Assembly: GCA_026260175.1 (NCBI GenBank)
Contig: JAKCWW010001764.1
Span: 1-64,000, forward strand
Source of the DNA: Reticulitermes lucifugus
Lineage: Eukaryota > Arthropoda > Insecta > Blattodea > Rhinotermitidae
Reading direction: 5' to 3'
Length of the DNA: 64,000 bases
The notes under the pieces are model-generated. The model was given only the letters and a program-made list of their open reading frames with translations, had not been told where the DNA came from and made no database searches. Positions 11,311-23,985 of the stretch are shown here, piece after piece. How positions within the stretch are numbered: the first letter of the stretch is position 1; every line of letters begins with the position of its first letter. The translations under genes were made by a program, and so were the position numbers.

Positions 11311-14300
11311 GGGGGGAGAGGTGGAAAAATATCCCTTAATGTTGCCAGAGGGAAATGAGTGACCTGAGGGAAGGTTCCAATTAGCAGTGTTGAATATTCA
11401 GACCTCTTTCAGCAGGTGTTTGTGGTGGACAGCATTCCATTGCTTGTGAATGGCAAAACAGACCGACAGGAACTGTTACGGAGGTATGAAGAACGAAATA
11501 CTGACAATGAAGGTGAGTAAATCATACGCATTGATTTTCATGTCTTTCTATTCATTTTTGTATTTATGACTATTTACTTACGATTTCATCACCTTATTAG
11601 TTATTTAATGAATATGTATCAACTGTAGAGCCTATTAAACTCAAATGACAGATTATTTTTGGCAATATAAGTTGTAATGGTCTATTTCTTAGTACTATTC
11701 TAGAGACTGAAGGAACCCTGGAACAATGAGACACAAGTTACTACATTACCACTTGAGTTCAGTTCATAATGAGATAAAAGTCATCACTTGTGCCAGTCAT
11801 GAAATAACCATTGCAGCTAAGCTAATAGACTTCTACTGCAATACAGTAACTTAATTTTGCAATTTTGCATACAAATACAACATACAAATAAATCTGTACA
11901 ACCCAAGAACAGAAGTCTCTTTCCAGTTGCAAGACATTAGATGGAATCTTAGAAACTCAAACACTTTACAGCCCTGAGATATTTTAATTTTTTACCTACT
12001 CCAGGTAGTTCTCAAGAAATTAAAAAAAATTAATAACTATGTTAGTTTTTAAGTAAAGTACAGTATATGGGATCCCAGCCAAATTAATGCAGATAATCTG
12101 AACAATGTCACATGTGAAACTAGTAGATATTTCAGGAACAAACGAGATAATACTGAAAGGTAAATTTAATTAACTTGAAGCAGACATGAGAATGAGAATA
12201 TTGGAGACATGTATAAAGGTATAAATGAATTGCAGAAGTGTTACCAGCCTAGAACACACTTAATAAAGGAAGAGAAAGGTGATCTGCTTGCAGATTCCCA
12301 CAAAATTTTGAATATGTAGAGAAATCACTTCTGTCTGTTACTGAATGTACATGGGTTTAATGATGTTCGGCAGACAGAAATACACATAGATGAGCCACTA
12401 ATGCCAAGCCTAGTGCCGTTGAGGTTGAGATGGCTATTGAAAAGTTAAAAAGATATAAATCACCAGGTACTGATAAAATTGCAACAAAAATTATGCAAGC
12501 AAGAAGTAGAACACTATTCTCTGAGGTATATAAATATATTAATTCTGTCTGGAATAAGGAAGAATTGCCTCAACAGTGTAAGGAGTCAATCACTTCACCT
12601 ATTTACGCGAAGGGTGATGAAGCTGACTGTACTAATTATCAATGCATATCACTGTGACCAGCTACATACAAAATTTTATTCAACATACTTCTGTCAAGGT
12701 TAACTTCATATGCATACAAAATTATTGGGAATCACCAGTGTGGAATTCAATATAAGACATCAATCAATGATCATATGTTCTGCAATCATCAAATACTATA
12801 TAATAAATGGAAAAACAATGAACCAGTAAATCAGCTATTTACAGATATCAAGAAAGCCAATTATTCATTTAGGAAGGGGTTTTGTGTAATATTCTGCTTT
12901 ATCAACACCACTTTTAACTTTGTTTTAGAATATGCCATTATGAAGGTCCAAGAAAACCAGAAGGAACTGAAATTGAATTGGACACATCAGTTTTGGTCTA
13001 TGCTGATGATGTTAATTTATTGGGCAAAAACATACACACTATAAAGAAAAACATAGAAGATTTACTAGTCACTAGTAAGGAGGCTGCAAAGCAAATGCTG
13101 AGAAAACTGAGAATATCTTCATGTCCCTTGAACAGAATGCAAGACAAAATCACGACATAAAGATAGATAATAAATCCCATGAAAGTGTGGCATAGTTCAA
13201 ATATTTGAGAATGAGACTAACAAACCACATTTACACGCATGGAGAAACTAAGAGCAGACTGAACTCACAAATGCCTCCTACCATTCAGTCCAGAATCTTT
13301 TATCTTTCCATCTGTTTTCCAAAAATATAAAGATTAACATATACAGCACTATAGTTTTGCCTGTTGTTTTGCATGGGTGTGAAACTTGGTCTCTCACACT
13401 TAGCGAAGAACACAGGCTATGGGCATTTAGAAATAGGGTGCTGAAGAAGACATTTGGGTCTAAGAGGGTGGATGCAACAGGAGGCTGGAGAAGACTGCAT
13501 AATGAGCAGCTTCATGCTTTATGCTTCTCACCAAATATTATTTGGGAGACCAAATCAAGAAGGATCAGATGGGGAGGGAATATGACACATATGGGACAGA
13601 AAGAAATGCAAGCAAAATTTTCATGGGGAAAGCTAAAAAGAAGAGATTACTTGGAATACCCAGGTGTAGATGGGAGAATAATATTAAAGCAGCTCTTGAA
13701 TAGATAGGCTTGGAAGGCACAGACTGGATTGACCTGACTCAGTATAGGGACAAGTGGCGGGTTTTGGTGATCATAGTAATGAACCTTTGGGTGCCATAAA
13801 ATGTGGGGAATTTCTTGACTAGCTAAGGAACAATATGTGTTAGCTTCTCAAGGAGGACCCTGCTCCACAGAGTTAGATATTTAGTTAGTTAGAATATAAA
13901 TTCTTTACATACAGTAATATACACTTGCCTGAAACTTCACAACAAAATAAGATCAGCTCTTTGACCATGTCTGCACAGCATTAAAAGTAATCATTCCCAA
14001 TAACCTTTCAAAGGACACTCCCTCAAACCACCTTCTACATCACATTTCTGGCAGCACTCTTGACTGCTTTTCCAGTTTAATGTTTGTAATGACCCCCTGC
14101 AGGTATGCTGAGAATGGTCTTTAACTGCAAGATGTGGGGTTCTCAAAGCAGTTTTGTTAAAGATTCAAGTCTTCTGGGAGGTTATGCCACGTTGACTGGC
14201 AACTATTTACCAGCTGACATGGCAAAACATCCTAGAAGACTTTAATATTCAATGGTCTCACAGATATGACTGTCACAGAACTTCTGTCTCCAAACCAATC

Positions 14301-17300
14301 ATTAGTCTTTCAGCAACCATCTCACGGAATTTCTCTAATGGAATTCCTTTTGAGTTGTTTTTAGTATGTAAGATGCGAACATTTCATGGGGCAACATTTG
14401 GTCACATACGTCCTTACTCATTTTGGTTTTGTTGTAATTCATAACAGCTGCAGATGTGTTCCCATAGATAATGGCATCTCAACCATTTGATTCTCATCGG
14501 CAGTACTCAAAGATGAGCCAAAGAATATTGCAATTTTGTGCCTTTGATGTGAACCTGTTCTCCTATTTTCAATTTAGCCAGAATTCTCTAAGCAATTCTT
14601 TCCTATTCAGTGTCACTGTGACCCCAGTTCCCATGCTACAAGTCTCATTACAGATGGACTAAATAATTCTGGGCTAGAAAATAATCTATCCTTCCAGACA
14701 GTATGACCCTTGGTTTTATTTGCTGAATTAGCACTGAATAGAGTGTGGTATGTGCTAGCATTTATTTCCATGCTGTACATAGCCACTTTGTGCCTTAAAC
14801 AGCTGGAAAACTGTAATTCTGTATTTACATAGCTTTCCTTGAGTGTACTTATACAACTGAATGAACAGTTTCACAGTGGCCAAATTTTACATACTAAAGG
14901 AATTGCAGCTCTCGGGTCACTAAAAGGCATCACTGCCATGAGTCATCCCAACAGATGTGTTGTAATTGGTCTCTTGCTCAGGCATTCTCATACAGACAGC
15001 TTATGGAGCACAAACATATGTATAACAACTCCACAAAATATTTTTACTTCTCCGAACCGCAGAGAGTCAGTGGGATTTTGCATAAGAATGAGAAGAATAT
15101 TTATCTGATGCCTTTCTAATTGTCAATGGGCAAGTATTTAACATCTCTGTTTATGTAAAATGCCGTCACAGTTATCTCGCTTTATTTGCTGTGTTATTTA
15201 CTGGTTTGTCAAGTGAAAAAAAGACAGATAACCCAAATTGGTAATACTATGGAAGCCAAAGAACTTAGTAAATGTATGTAGAAAACAGAGTGACAAAAAA
15301 TGTGGATGATAGATAAGGACGGAACCTTGTATGTGTTTTAGATTACAAGAAGAATAATGATACAGTTTAATGTAACTGTATACTTACAGGACCCAAAACT
15401 GACTGCCCTGAGCTAGACTACACGGGAATAGAAGCCAACCAGCTGGAAACAGCACAATCTCTGTTTGAGACAGTGATATCAGTTCTAGGGAGCAGTATAC
15501 GTTCCAAGGTGTACCGAGGTGCAAACTTCTACGATCTGGGCGGCAACTCACTCAATTCCGTCGTCACCGTCACCAAGCTGAGACAGCAGGGTTATGTCAT
15601 AGGTCAGTCAGACAGTCCTGGTTACACAGCTGTAAACATGATAACAACAGATGAGGTAGTTAATCTGCATTATCTGTCACTGGCAGGTATTACCAGTTTC
15701 ACCTCTTCCAAAGATCTGCAAGAAGTAATTGACCAAATGCATCGTACAAGTGACAATGACACTACAGCAGGAATTGATAAGCAAGAGGACACGAGATACG
15801 TGGCCCACATGTTGCAAGATGAATATAAGGATGCTGTAAACCAGTCAGTACATTTATATAAAATAACTTATTGACTTACTTTAATTAATAACTATAAAAT
15901 ACTTTGAACACACTTTAAAATTTTTCACAATAGCACAACTTATTCTGATCCTGGGATCATTTTGAAGGGCATGTAATATGACACTCAATATTGAGGTTTA
16001 CACGGAGATTAGCTTGGTGTTTACATTTACCTTCAGATTTTCCAATAAATATTTAAATTATTTTTAAAACCTTGATCCCAAGTTATATTAAGTATTGACT
16101 ATACATATGATTGAAATTGATTATAGAACCAGAATTACACAGAGATAAAACCTTTCCAAAATCATTTGTTCAACCATTCTATCCAACACAGAATATTTAT
16201 AACCATATAAATGTAACTTTATGGCAGTGACATCGTTTACCTCACCCATGTAAAATTCAATAAATATTTTGCAAGTTATGATCAATAAGTGTGAAGCACC
16301 TACGTAAGTGTTCATATAAAGTGTACACTATTGTATTATGCTTTTTACTGAACCTGGAATTGTATGACAAATTTTAGTAAACTCCCCAATACAAAATTTT
16401 ATGAAAATCTGCTCAGCAGTTCTCAAATCGGTACACCATACACGCAGACAAAGCAAAGACGTGTATTCTGGCAAATTTTCATTTACAACATGCCAAAAAC
16501 ACTACATATGTGTTCACCTCATGCATTATGGCATTTAATAGTGCAACCATGAGCAGACTGCCATATGTAATGAGCAAAACTCTGCATCCTAAAGTACTAC
16601 ATAATTATAAAAGGCAATGAAAAGCCTTAGAAATTTCATTTTCCTGCCATGTTACATTTTACTTTGGTGTGGAAAAACAGGAACTAAGAACTTCTGACAC
16701 CACCAAAACTAACAGCCCCTGTAATATGTATTGCACTCTTAAAGCTAGACAAACATTAGAGGAGAAGTACTTAACTGAATTTTGGATAATTACACTGCAT
16801 ATGTATGAGGCAAACACTTGTCTGATTCTTTCCTATTTGTCAGTGGGCTAAAACATGGACATATTTTCAACTACAAGCATTTTGTAATTTTTATCTGGAA
16901 TATGACATCAGGAATACACAAGGAATGTAAATGAATGGCTTAAATCAGGTACTTAATATATGCTGATGATGTTCCCTTTAAGTTAGCCACAGCACTGGCA
17001 TAAGACTCAGTCCCTTGGTACTATGGCTTCCAATAGGCCTACTGTACCAGCTTCAGATAACAAATGAGTATGGAACATTGGTGGAATGATAACTGGTAAG
17101 GAAAACTGAAGTGCTTGGAGGATACCCTGCCTCAATGCCACTCTGTCCACCACAAATACCTCACGGACCACCCTGAAGTTTAACATAGGTCCTGGGAAGG
17201 AAGCCAGTGACTACACACTGAGCTATGGCATAACCAGGTCACAATGTTAACTTGTTAGATAAAAACATGAATAGCACTAACAACAATGCATAAATTGAAG

Positions 17301-17630
17301 ATCCATGTATTTTTACAGATATCTAGTATAATATATGGCATCAGGTCCTAGAAGACTAATCTTCAAACACCACTATGAGAACCTCAAGTTTCACAGTGCA
17401 CATATTGTTTTATAAGCTATGTAAGAAGGCAGCCTAAAACAAAACATAATTAATCCAAATATGCAATAAACTCATATGTATATTTCAAGTTCAGAGCAAC
17501 ATTAATGAAGAGACAGTGATTCATAATATAATTAAAAGGAGAATGAATTTAAAAATGCTTATTAGGTCAACCAAAAAGTAATAATCATCTAGATAAAATT
17601 TTAGGGTCTCATGGTTCTGGGATATGATGC

Positions 17631-17662
<32 letters not shown>

Positions 17663-20079
17663 CAGATGAAGAGACTTCTTTTCTGCACTGAGGATGCAAG
17701 AAGTATGTTCTCTGAAAGATTAGTACCTCTCTACAAAACTGCATAGCATAATATAACAAAATACCATAACCTTGATATTATCTGGATGCACCACAGATAA
17801 AGTGGTTAAGAAAAGACATCACATAAAGAAGAGGCCATACAGTATTGTTAGAGTATTCAAATGTAGGCCATGAGGAGATAAAAATACACATAGAAATTTG
17901 GTGGCAAAACTTGGAACATGACCACTTTGAAGAAAAAAGGAGAAGATGAATGGGTACGTTAAGATTAATTTTAGGATAGAAAGTGGATCATATGCAATCT
18001 GAACTGGAGTGCTGTCTTACGATAACATATACTCACATCTCTTGAAGCATGATCACAGAGAGCTTCTATGAGAAGGCAGATTTAGAGCAATGGCTGAAGT
18101 CAGACATCCATCGTGCAGACTACAAGGACCTCACCGACAAACTCTGGGAGCCTCTTGTCCAAAAGAATCTCAGTTTCCTCATCAAGGATGCATGTGGACA
18201 GCCAGTGGGAGTTGCTCTCAACTTCGATGCACATGACGAACCCTCTGTAGAGATTTCCAGCAAACTGGCAGTTGTGTTTAACTTCCTGGAGTTCCTGGAG
18301 GGTCCAGTCAGGTACTGTAAACTGAAAAAAGTGCACAGGATATTCTGTACTGCTAAAAATGCCATACAAAATTAAGTTATTACACTTACTGTGAATATGG
18401 TAGCTTTTCTTTTCAATAAATAACATTGAAAGTATGCAATGGGCATTGTCAATGCATAAATTCTTATCAAATGCTGGGTTTGTGTCTTAGATACATGACA
18501 TATGAGTTGTGGACCTGGAGTCATTGTGTGAGAGTGATTTCAGTAACTCTGCTACCTTCTCCCCAACCTTACGCAACAAATCTAAGGTTTCAGTGCTAGT
18601 TTTCATCAGTTTCACAAAAAAATTACATTTATTCATTGTTCAGTTTTGTTATAAAGCATGAATACATTAACTTAAGAAAGCCATTTGTAAAAAAATATTA
18701 CTTGACACTACATAACTGTAACAGAGAGTGGTTTGGCATGTGACTCAGAAAGGTCCAGCAGTAACTAGTATAGTTACTTTGGTGATCAACAGTCAAAGGC
18801 AGGAGCTGCATGTGCAGTCTTGCTATTTAATAGCCACACCTCACACATTCATTGACAACAAAGATTAAACAGAGGAATTTATGAATATGGTCTATCTGGG
18901 ATTTGATGCTGTGTAGTCTGGTAGATGGTTGTCAGAACTTCTGAGGAACACAGTGTCTTTGTCTTCAGGACAGAACATGGAGGCAACAGGTATCAACCTA
19001 CCAGAGTACACAGTAACACACATCAGAAGATTACAATCTTAATGCTCACTGTAGTGATAACCTCAAACGTCATCAAAAAATTTATTTAAACATTCAAGCT
19101 TCAGCACTGTTGCAATTAAATTTGATATTCTCAGGGAAAAGCAGCTGCCACAGGGAAAGGGCAAAGTGTTGCACAGCTTCATGATGGCAACCGATCCATC
19201 ACTCAACTACCAACAGAATGTGGAAGTCACACATTTCATGGAGGCTGAAGTGCTGAGGCTGGCACGGAGCAAAGGTTTTGCAGGAATTTTCACCACGAAC
19301 ACCAGCCCACTAACACAGGTTTGTGTGGTACACTGTAACCAACTTTAGTTGCAATACCAATTCACATTTCTACGATGTCCCCCCCCCCCAACAATTCTTT
19401 TACATACTATGTAAGCCTGAATATAAGATAAGGTCTTGTTCAGAACTAGCCACACAGAAAAACAGGAGTCACCTTATATGCAAGGCCTTGCAACTAATAT
19501 TTTTGAATGTCATGTGTAAAGTGAAATGCCTGTGTTAACAAGGATGTACTGAGTTATGTTATTACAGTGTTATATGCACTATTTTTAGTTTTATATCTGC
19601 CTCTCTAAAATTTTATTAACTTTATTACAACATTTTCTAAGTGTTCTGAGTTTTTAACCCCCCTAAATACCTCAATTGGAAAGAGAGAGTCACCTGATAT
19701 TTTCAGCTGCCTTATATTCAAACTTATACAGTGTATTATCCCTTCTTTGGCTTGGGCTTTCAAGTCATCACATTGAAAATATTTCTTATTCCTCACATCT
19801 CAGCCAGCCCATAATAATATTACTGATCAAAGTATCCACACAACACTCTAAGGAGTGGATAATTCAAACTAAACCACATTTTGGCTACTGCAGTCATATG
19901 TCAGTGTTATCTTCTTTTATCCACAGCAACTTGGCGATGTGTATGACTACAAAATGCTACATGACTATCAAGTAAACCTGTATGTGGCTCCAGATGGATC
20001 TAAACCATTCCAACAAGCACCAGAAAGCCAGAGAGCCATCTGCTCATGGAGACCAGTATGTTCAAGTGCACCTAAATAA
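7644..20079 (+). CDS. ebony: Ebony, beta-alanyl-dopamine synthase (13 coding exons)
   Basis: Exons: 7644-8049, 8138-8308, 9219-9445, 9525-9801, 9879-10046, 10540-10736, 10812-10913, 11416-11512, 15390-15602, 15687-15843, 18048-18311, 19135-19318, 19927-20079. Phases join cleanly into 871 residues, close to Drosophila Ebony as I remember it. Ebony is an NRPS-like enzyme that activates beta-alanine and couples it to dopamine (N-beta-alanyldopamine) or histamine, for cuticle tanning and neurotransmitter recycling. Visible: adenylation P-loop LVLYTSGSTGIPKG (about 180-193), NFYGSTE, YRTGD and GRTDSQVKVRGHRVDLSEVE; carrier-domain motif YDLGGNSLNS with the phosphopantetheine serine at about 602; then the C-terminal amine-selecting domain with SFYEKADLEQWLK and GIFTTNTSPLTQ. 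The start MGSIP resembles the fly start and follows a probable 5'UTR acceptor (CTCTTTCAG, ending 7629). The exon 10 donor was set at 15843 to keep phase with exon 11. Exon 8 has a tandem CAGCAG acceptor. The upstream noncoding exon was not located. Confidence 0.93.
10312..10487. mobile_element. Tigger/pogo-like MITE (176 bp) in ebony intron 5
   Basis: Perfect 12-bp inverted ends CAGTAAAACCCC, with further imperfect pairing, flanked by TA at 10310-10311 and 10488-10489. The ends resemble those of the Tigger-like element at 54338-56261. The interior repeats TTTAGTGAAAT and is noncoding, so the copy is nonautonomous. Confidence 0.8.
11100..11136. mobile_element. Single end of a CTTCTGGGATG-family element
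   Basis: GTCTTATGGGATGTAACACC then ATGTACGTTGGTATATG, a recognisable left end without a right partner, in the ebony intron between exons 7 and 8. Confidence 0.4.
11270..11317. repeat. Compound microsatellite AT / AG / G
   Basis: An AT run (11270-11294) passes into AG (11295-11310) and a G run, in the ebony intron before exon 8. Confidence 0.9.
12170..13890 (+). mobile_element. RTE-type LINE, decayed, in ebony intron 8
   Basis: Fragments in several frames give a non-LTR retrotransposon in order. First the segment before the RT (RTHLIKEEKGDLLADSHKI), then AIEKLKRYKSPGTDKI, NYQCISL, SRLTSYAYKIIGNHQCGIQY and QFWSMLMMLIYW (the reverse-transcriptase catalytic YADD read in a shifted frame; the alternative frame shows VYADDVNLLG). 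Then come LPVVLHGCETWSLTLSEEHR, NEQLHALCFSPNIIW and a tail reading TDWIDLTQYRDKWR. Many stops and frameshifts make it inactive. It is in the same orientation as ebony and lies between coding exons 8 and 9. Confidence 0.88.
17614..17720. mobile_element. CTTCTGGGATG-family fragment with internal TAGA microsatellite
   Basis: GGTTCTGGGATATGATGC resembles the family left end and runs directly into a TAGA tetranucleotide array (17631-17661). The remainder is degraded. In ebony intron 10. Confidence 0.45.
18893..19037. mobile_element. CTTCTGGGATG-family element in ebony intron 11
   Basis: Left end TCTGGGATTTGATGCTGTG followed by TAGTCTGGTAGATG. The interior has the degraded arm CTTCTGAGGAACACAGTG and a CTTCAGGAC segment, and the right end is decayed (ACACACATCAGAAGAT). 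Confidence 0.6.
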
Positions 20080-21639
20080 ATACTTCATTGCAGTACAGTA
20101 TAAATCTAAAGTCTGCATAACTGTAACAGTTACTGGCTGCCTGATCTAGTCCTTTATCTACCACACAAGATGCTGACAAAATTAAAAGAATGCCACCTGC
20201 ATATCAGATATAAAATGGCATTGAAAACTGCTGTAATATCTTTATATTTTGTACATACATATATATTTGTATATAGATCTCTATTTATCATTATGAACTA
20301 CTCAATATGGTCAATCAAAGGGGAAGGTCAACCAACTGTGTGCACACAAGCCTTACATTTAATTTTGATTGACCAAACTTGGGTCATAGGTCATGTATCA
20401 CCATGCATGATGCTTAGGTACAGGAGCAACTTATCTTCTGATAATAAAGACGACTTTCCATGTTTTGTGAAGATATGGCTCACAATCCAAAATTTGTGCA
20501 CTACCTCTACACTAAGGATGCAACCAATTTGCAATTTAACTGTTTATACTGGTGTACACATACTTTGAGTCCTTCAATTCCTGCCTCTTACTCCAGACAG
20601 CACAACAGTACAGTATGAGAGAGGTATGACTTAACAGAGCTCCTACACTCATTTCTGTTAAATGCATAACTGATACACAATGCAACAAACAGATTCATAT
20701 GTGCAGCACCTTGGCAGTCACAATCCATAATCCCTTGAGTGAAACTTCAATTTATCTGAAGCCTACAACACACCTCACACAAGTGAGTCAAACTGGCAGA
20801 CTGTTGCCTCTTATGTACAGTAGCAATCTTTTACAGAAATTTTTACTTTAAACTTTAAAGAAATGGCATTTTTTCCTACCTATAGTTGACATGGCTCCTC
20901 AATACAACAGAAAGCCAGTGAGGAAATATAACAAATGCTGTCATAGTCAAAGTTAGAATGGAAGAAGAATATGTTCATTCTAACATTGAAAATGTAACCA
21001 TTAATTTTATTCTCTCACTGGCTTCTTGGTTCTGTGAACTGACATTTTGTCACTCATTATCCACTTGAAGATGAAGCAACCACAGTCATTTCCAACAACG
21101 CACAGTTTGTAACTCCATGTTTCTATTCTGGAATCATCAGGACATCAGGCTGCTGACGTTGGTCATTTTTCTTTCATTTCCTCACAAGTAACGCATGGGA
21201 AGCACAAAGTGCAGTCAGTAGAGACAATCCTCAGTGAAATGCTTTTGCTCCAACCTCAGAAGTTTGCAGAGCCACCACATTAGTATCTTTTGTTAACAGT
21301 TAACAAGTATTAAAGTAGGAAGATCTCCACTACCATGATACTCACATCAAGTTCATAAGTTCAGTTTGTGTTTACAGTATTCATATCTGTAACTTAGGAG
21401 AGGCATTGAACAGTTGAACACGTACCTGTATACCTAGGTAAACCTACACTATACATGTTAGTGCAACTGAATTCAACAGAAAACATTCAGTACGTTTTAT
21501 TTGAAATACACCACAACCTTTTCTCTCACATTATTTACACTTGAATTATTAGAAATGACATGGAATTTTCTTACATCAAAACAGAAGATGGCCCAGTATA
21601 TTTAGGCGACAAAGAAAAAACTTCAGTTGAGATCTGCGC

Positions 21640-21832
21640 TCTTCTGGGATTTTACACAGCATAGACTGGAAGTTTGTTACCGATGTTTCAGGACAATCTA
21701 TCAGTCATATCTTCAAGGGTCAAGGGCCAAGGACTGCTTGACCCTTGATGATGGGACGGATAGGTTGTCCCAAAAAGTCAGTAACAAACTACCAATCCAT
21801 GCTACATCACATCCCAGAAGAGCACAGACCTC
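21640..21832. mobile_element. CTTCTGGGATG-family element with nested hairpins
   Basis: Left end CTTCTGGGATTTTACACAG, right end GCTACATCACATCCCAGAAG. Inside are two further inverted pairs: GTCAAGGG.../...CCCTTGA(T) around 21720-21750, and GTTTGTTAC.../...GTAACAAAC. A degraded hammerhead-like motif reads CTTGATGATGGGACGG...GTCCCAAAAAGTC. Confidence 0.7.
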
Positions 21833-22339
21833 ATTTACACTGCAGCAGAAGCCTGAAATCCCATAAACTTTAGCTCATTGCACACCAGTACTACTCAATG
21901 CTATATAAAATTACAGTCAAGAAGTTCTAAGTAATGGTATGACACACGTTTATAATGAGCTTCTGAAATTATATTTCATTTTATCAAATAATTATCTGCA
22001 TAATCCATTTATACAGCAGGGGTCCACAAATTTCCTAAAAATCTAGGAGTCACTTTACAATTTTAGATGCCACAAGAGTGACATAAAGCAAATTCCATAC
22101 TGAGGACCCACAGATATTAGGCACCACCACACAAAATTTAGTTGCCCAGGATTTGTGCACCCCTTGTATACAGTATTATTGTTTTCCATATACAACTTTG
22201 GTACCTCAATTACAATTGATAGCCAATTTCCTGTAACTGGTGGTAGAGTATCTGAATGTGTTAATTCAGTTTGGTGGTGGTGTATTAATGTAAAGAAATC
22301 AGAAAATTTTTCACAGAAACTGTTATACATGTGGGGACA

Positions 22340-23130
22340 TATTCAAAAGTTCCCAGACTGAATCCACAATGGAATATACGCTTACCTTTATTATTGGTCA
22401 CTGATGTCCCTCAAAGTAGGCCCCTTCTGAATTTATGCAATAGGTCCAGAGTTTCTGCCACCGAGGAATTGCTGCTGGAACTGACTTCTTGGAATCACAT
22501 GTAAGATGGTCGGCAACTGTTCCTGAATTTCAGGGGCATACTGAAAACAATGACCTTGTAGCTGTGACTTCTGTCTCGGAAACAAGCAGGAATCACAGGG
22601 GTTAAATCAGGGTAGTGACAAGGGCAGACTACAGCCATGCTTTTAGTAGCCAAAAACTGATGCACATAAAGCAGTGTGCACCAGCACACTGTCATGGTGA
22701 ATCAACCAGTCCAGGTTCTGCCATTGTTCCAGATGCTTTTGGTGGACATGCTGCTCCAGTCATTGCAAAACCTCCCAATGGTATGTTGGTTAACCACTTG
22801 GCCTGGAAGAACAAATTCCTAATGAAGAGCGCCCTCAGTGAAAAAAGATTACCAACATGCTCCTGATGTGCAACTTACCTTACTTGGCTTTCTTTGGATG
22901 TCGAGAGGATGGGCTTTTCCACTAAAAGTCCTGCTGTTTGTTTTCTGGGTCATAAGAGGAAATCCTGGTTCAATCTCTCATTATGACCCTGAGAGGAATT
23001 TTTGATCATTTCTGACTTCATCCATTTCCTGGCACACAAACATACACTACTGCTTCTGCTCATCAATGAACAATTGAGGCACAAACTTCATGAAAATCCA
23101 CCACATGATCACATCCTCAAGTCATCAACA
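22340..23130 (-). mobile_element. mariner-like element, decayed 3' portion
   Basis: Minus-strand frames give the mariner C-terminal catalytic region: HHDSVLVHTAL, YVHQFLATKSMAVV, a degraded YPDL block, EIQEQLPTIL, then VIPRSQFQQQFLG and a YFEGH-like end. Frameshifts and stops are frequent. Sequence up to about 23130 may be upstream transposase but I could not read it. Confidence 0.65.
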
Positions 23131-23303
23131 ACACCAGCATTCTGGCCACGTTCACAAGATCCTGCCACTGGACCCATGTGAAGCCACCTTAATCCAGTTC
23201 ACATCCTCACATCCAATTTCTTTAACTTCTATTTTAATATTTTCTTCGCGTCTTTGGCTAGGTAGTCTCTCTCTCCACTTTAGGTTTCCCAACTAAAATT
23301 TTG

Positions 23304-23399
23304 TATCTGTTTCTATTCCCCTAATTTAAATTACTTTTCATTAAACCACAGTATCTGTTTCTATTCTCCTAATTTAAATTACTCTTCATTAAACCACAG
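23304..23399. repeat. Tandem duplication, 48 bp x 2
   Basis: TATCTGTTTCTATTCCCC...ATTAAACCACAG repeats twice head to tail with only a few differences, in intergenic DNA. Confidence 0.85.
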
Positions 23400-23689
23400 T
23401 TTGTTCCACACTCTTTAGCTCTGTTTTTCACTTACCACAATTTCTCAGGTATTATCAATGACAATTCACTGTATTTTGTAATTTATTCTGGGTTTTCCAC
23501 TAACTGAAAGCCTGTAAACAATTTTAATCTGGTATTCTTTATTTGTATGTCATTCAGTTCTCTGAACTTCAAATTCTTCACCCCTAATACCATTTTTGTT
23601 ACCAACAGTCTACCTTATTTTGCACTGAGTAACGGTCAGCTTATATTCAGCCACTCTACATGGGTGGATATCAAATTATACAGGTAAAG

Positions 23690-23985
23690 CAATCCCATTA
23701 CAGGCCTGGACAGGCCCTTAGGGTTCCAGGAGGTTGAGGCTCNNNNNNNNNNTAGACAATCGGCACATGAAGGTGGTAAGGTTGTCAGCCCTACGCACCG
23801 GCCACCTTTACTCCCAAGGAAAGATTCCTGGTACTCATTTGTGTTAGAGGCTGAGTCGACCCCAGGGCCATAGTGCAACCGAAATGATTATGTCAACGAA
23901 AAATTCTAATGAAACCGTCGGGAATCAAACCCGCGACGTTCCGGCTTGTAGCGCAGTGCCTCAACCAACTGCACCACTGCTTGCT
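23690..23985 (-). mobile_element. SINE family B (tRNA-derived), with an assembly gap
   Basis: Minus-strand head AGTGGTGCAGTTGGTTGAGG (A box) and GCGGGTTTGATTCCCGAC (B box), about 72 bp and tRNA-sized. The body has GGTCGACTCAGCC. The far end holds GGCCTGTCCAGGCCTG and the run of Ns at 23743-23752. I read the head as SINE-derived rather than a functional tRNA because of the attached body. Confidence 0.7.
23743..23752. other. Assembly gap (10 Ns)
   Basis: Ten Ns inside a SINE copy. Its true length is unknown. Single Ns also occur at 45706 and 45717. Confidence 0.98.

Noticed and set aside
23913-23984. tRNA gene candidate on the minus strand
   Set aside because: A and B boxes are present, but the head is continuous with a SINE-like body and an assembly gap, so a SINE is the simpler reading.
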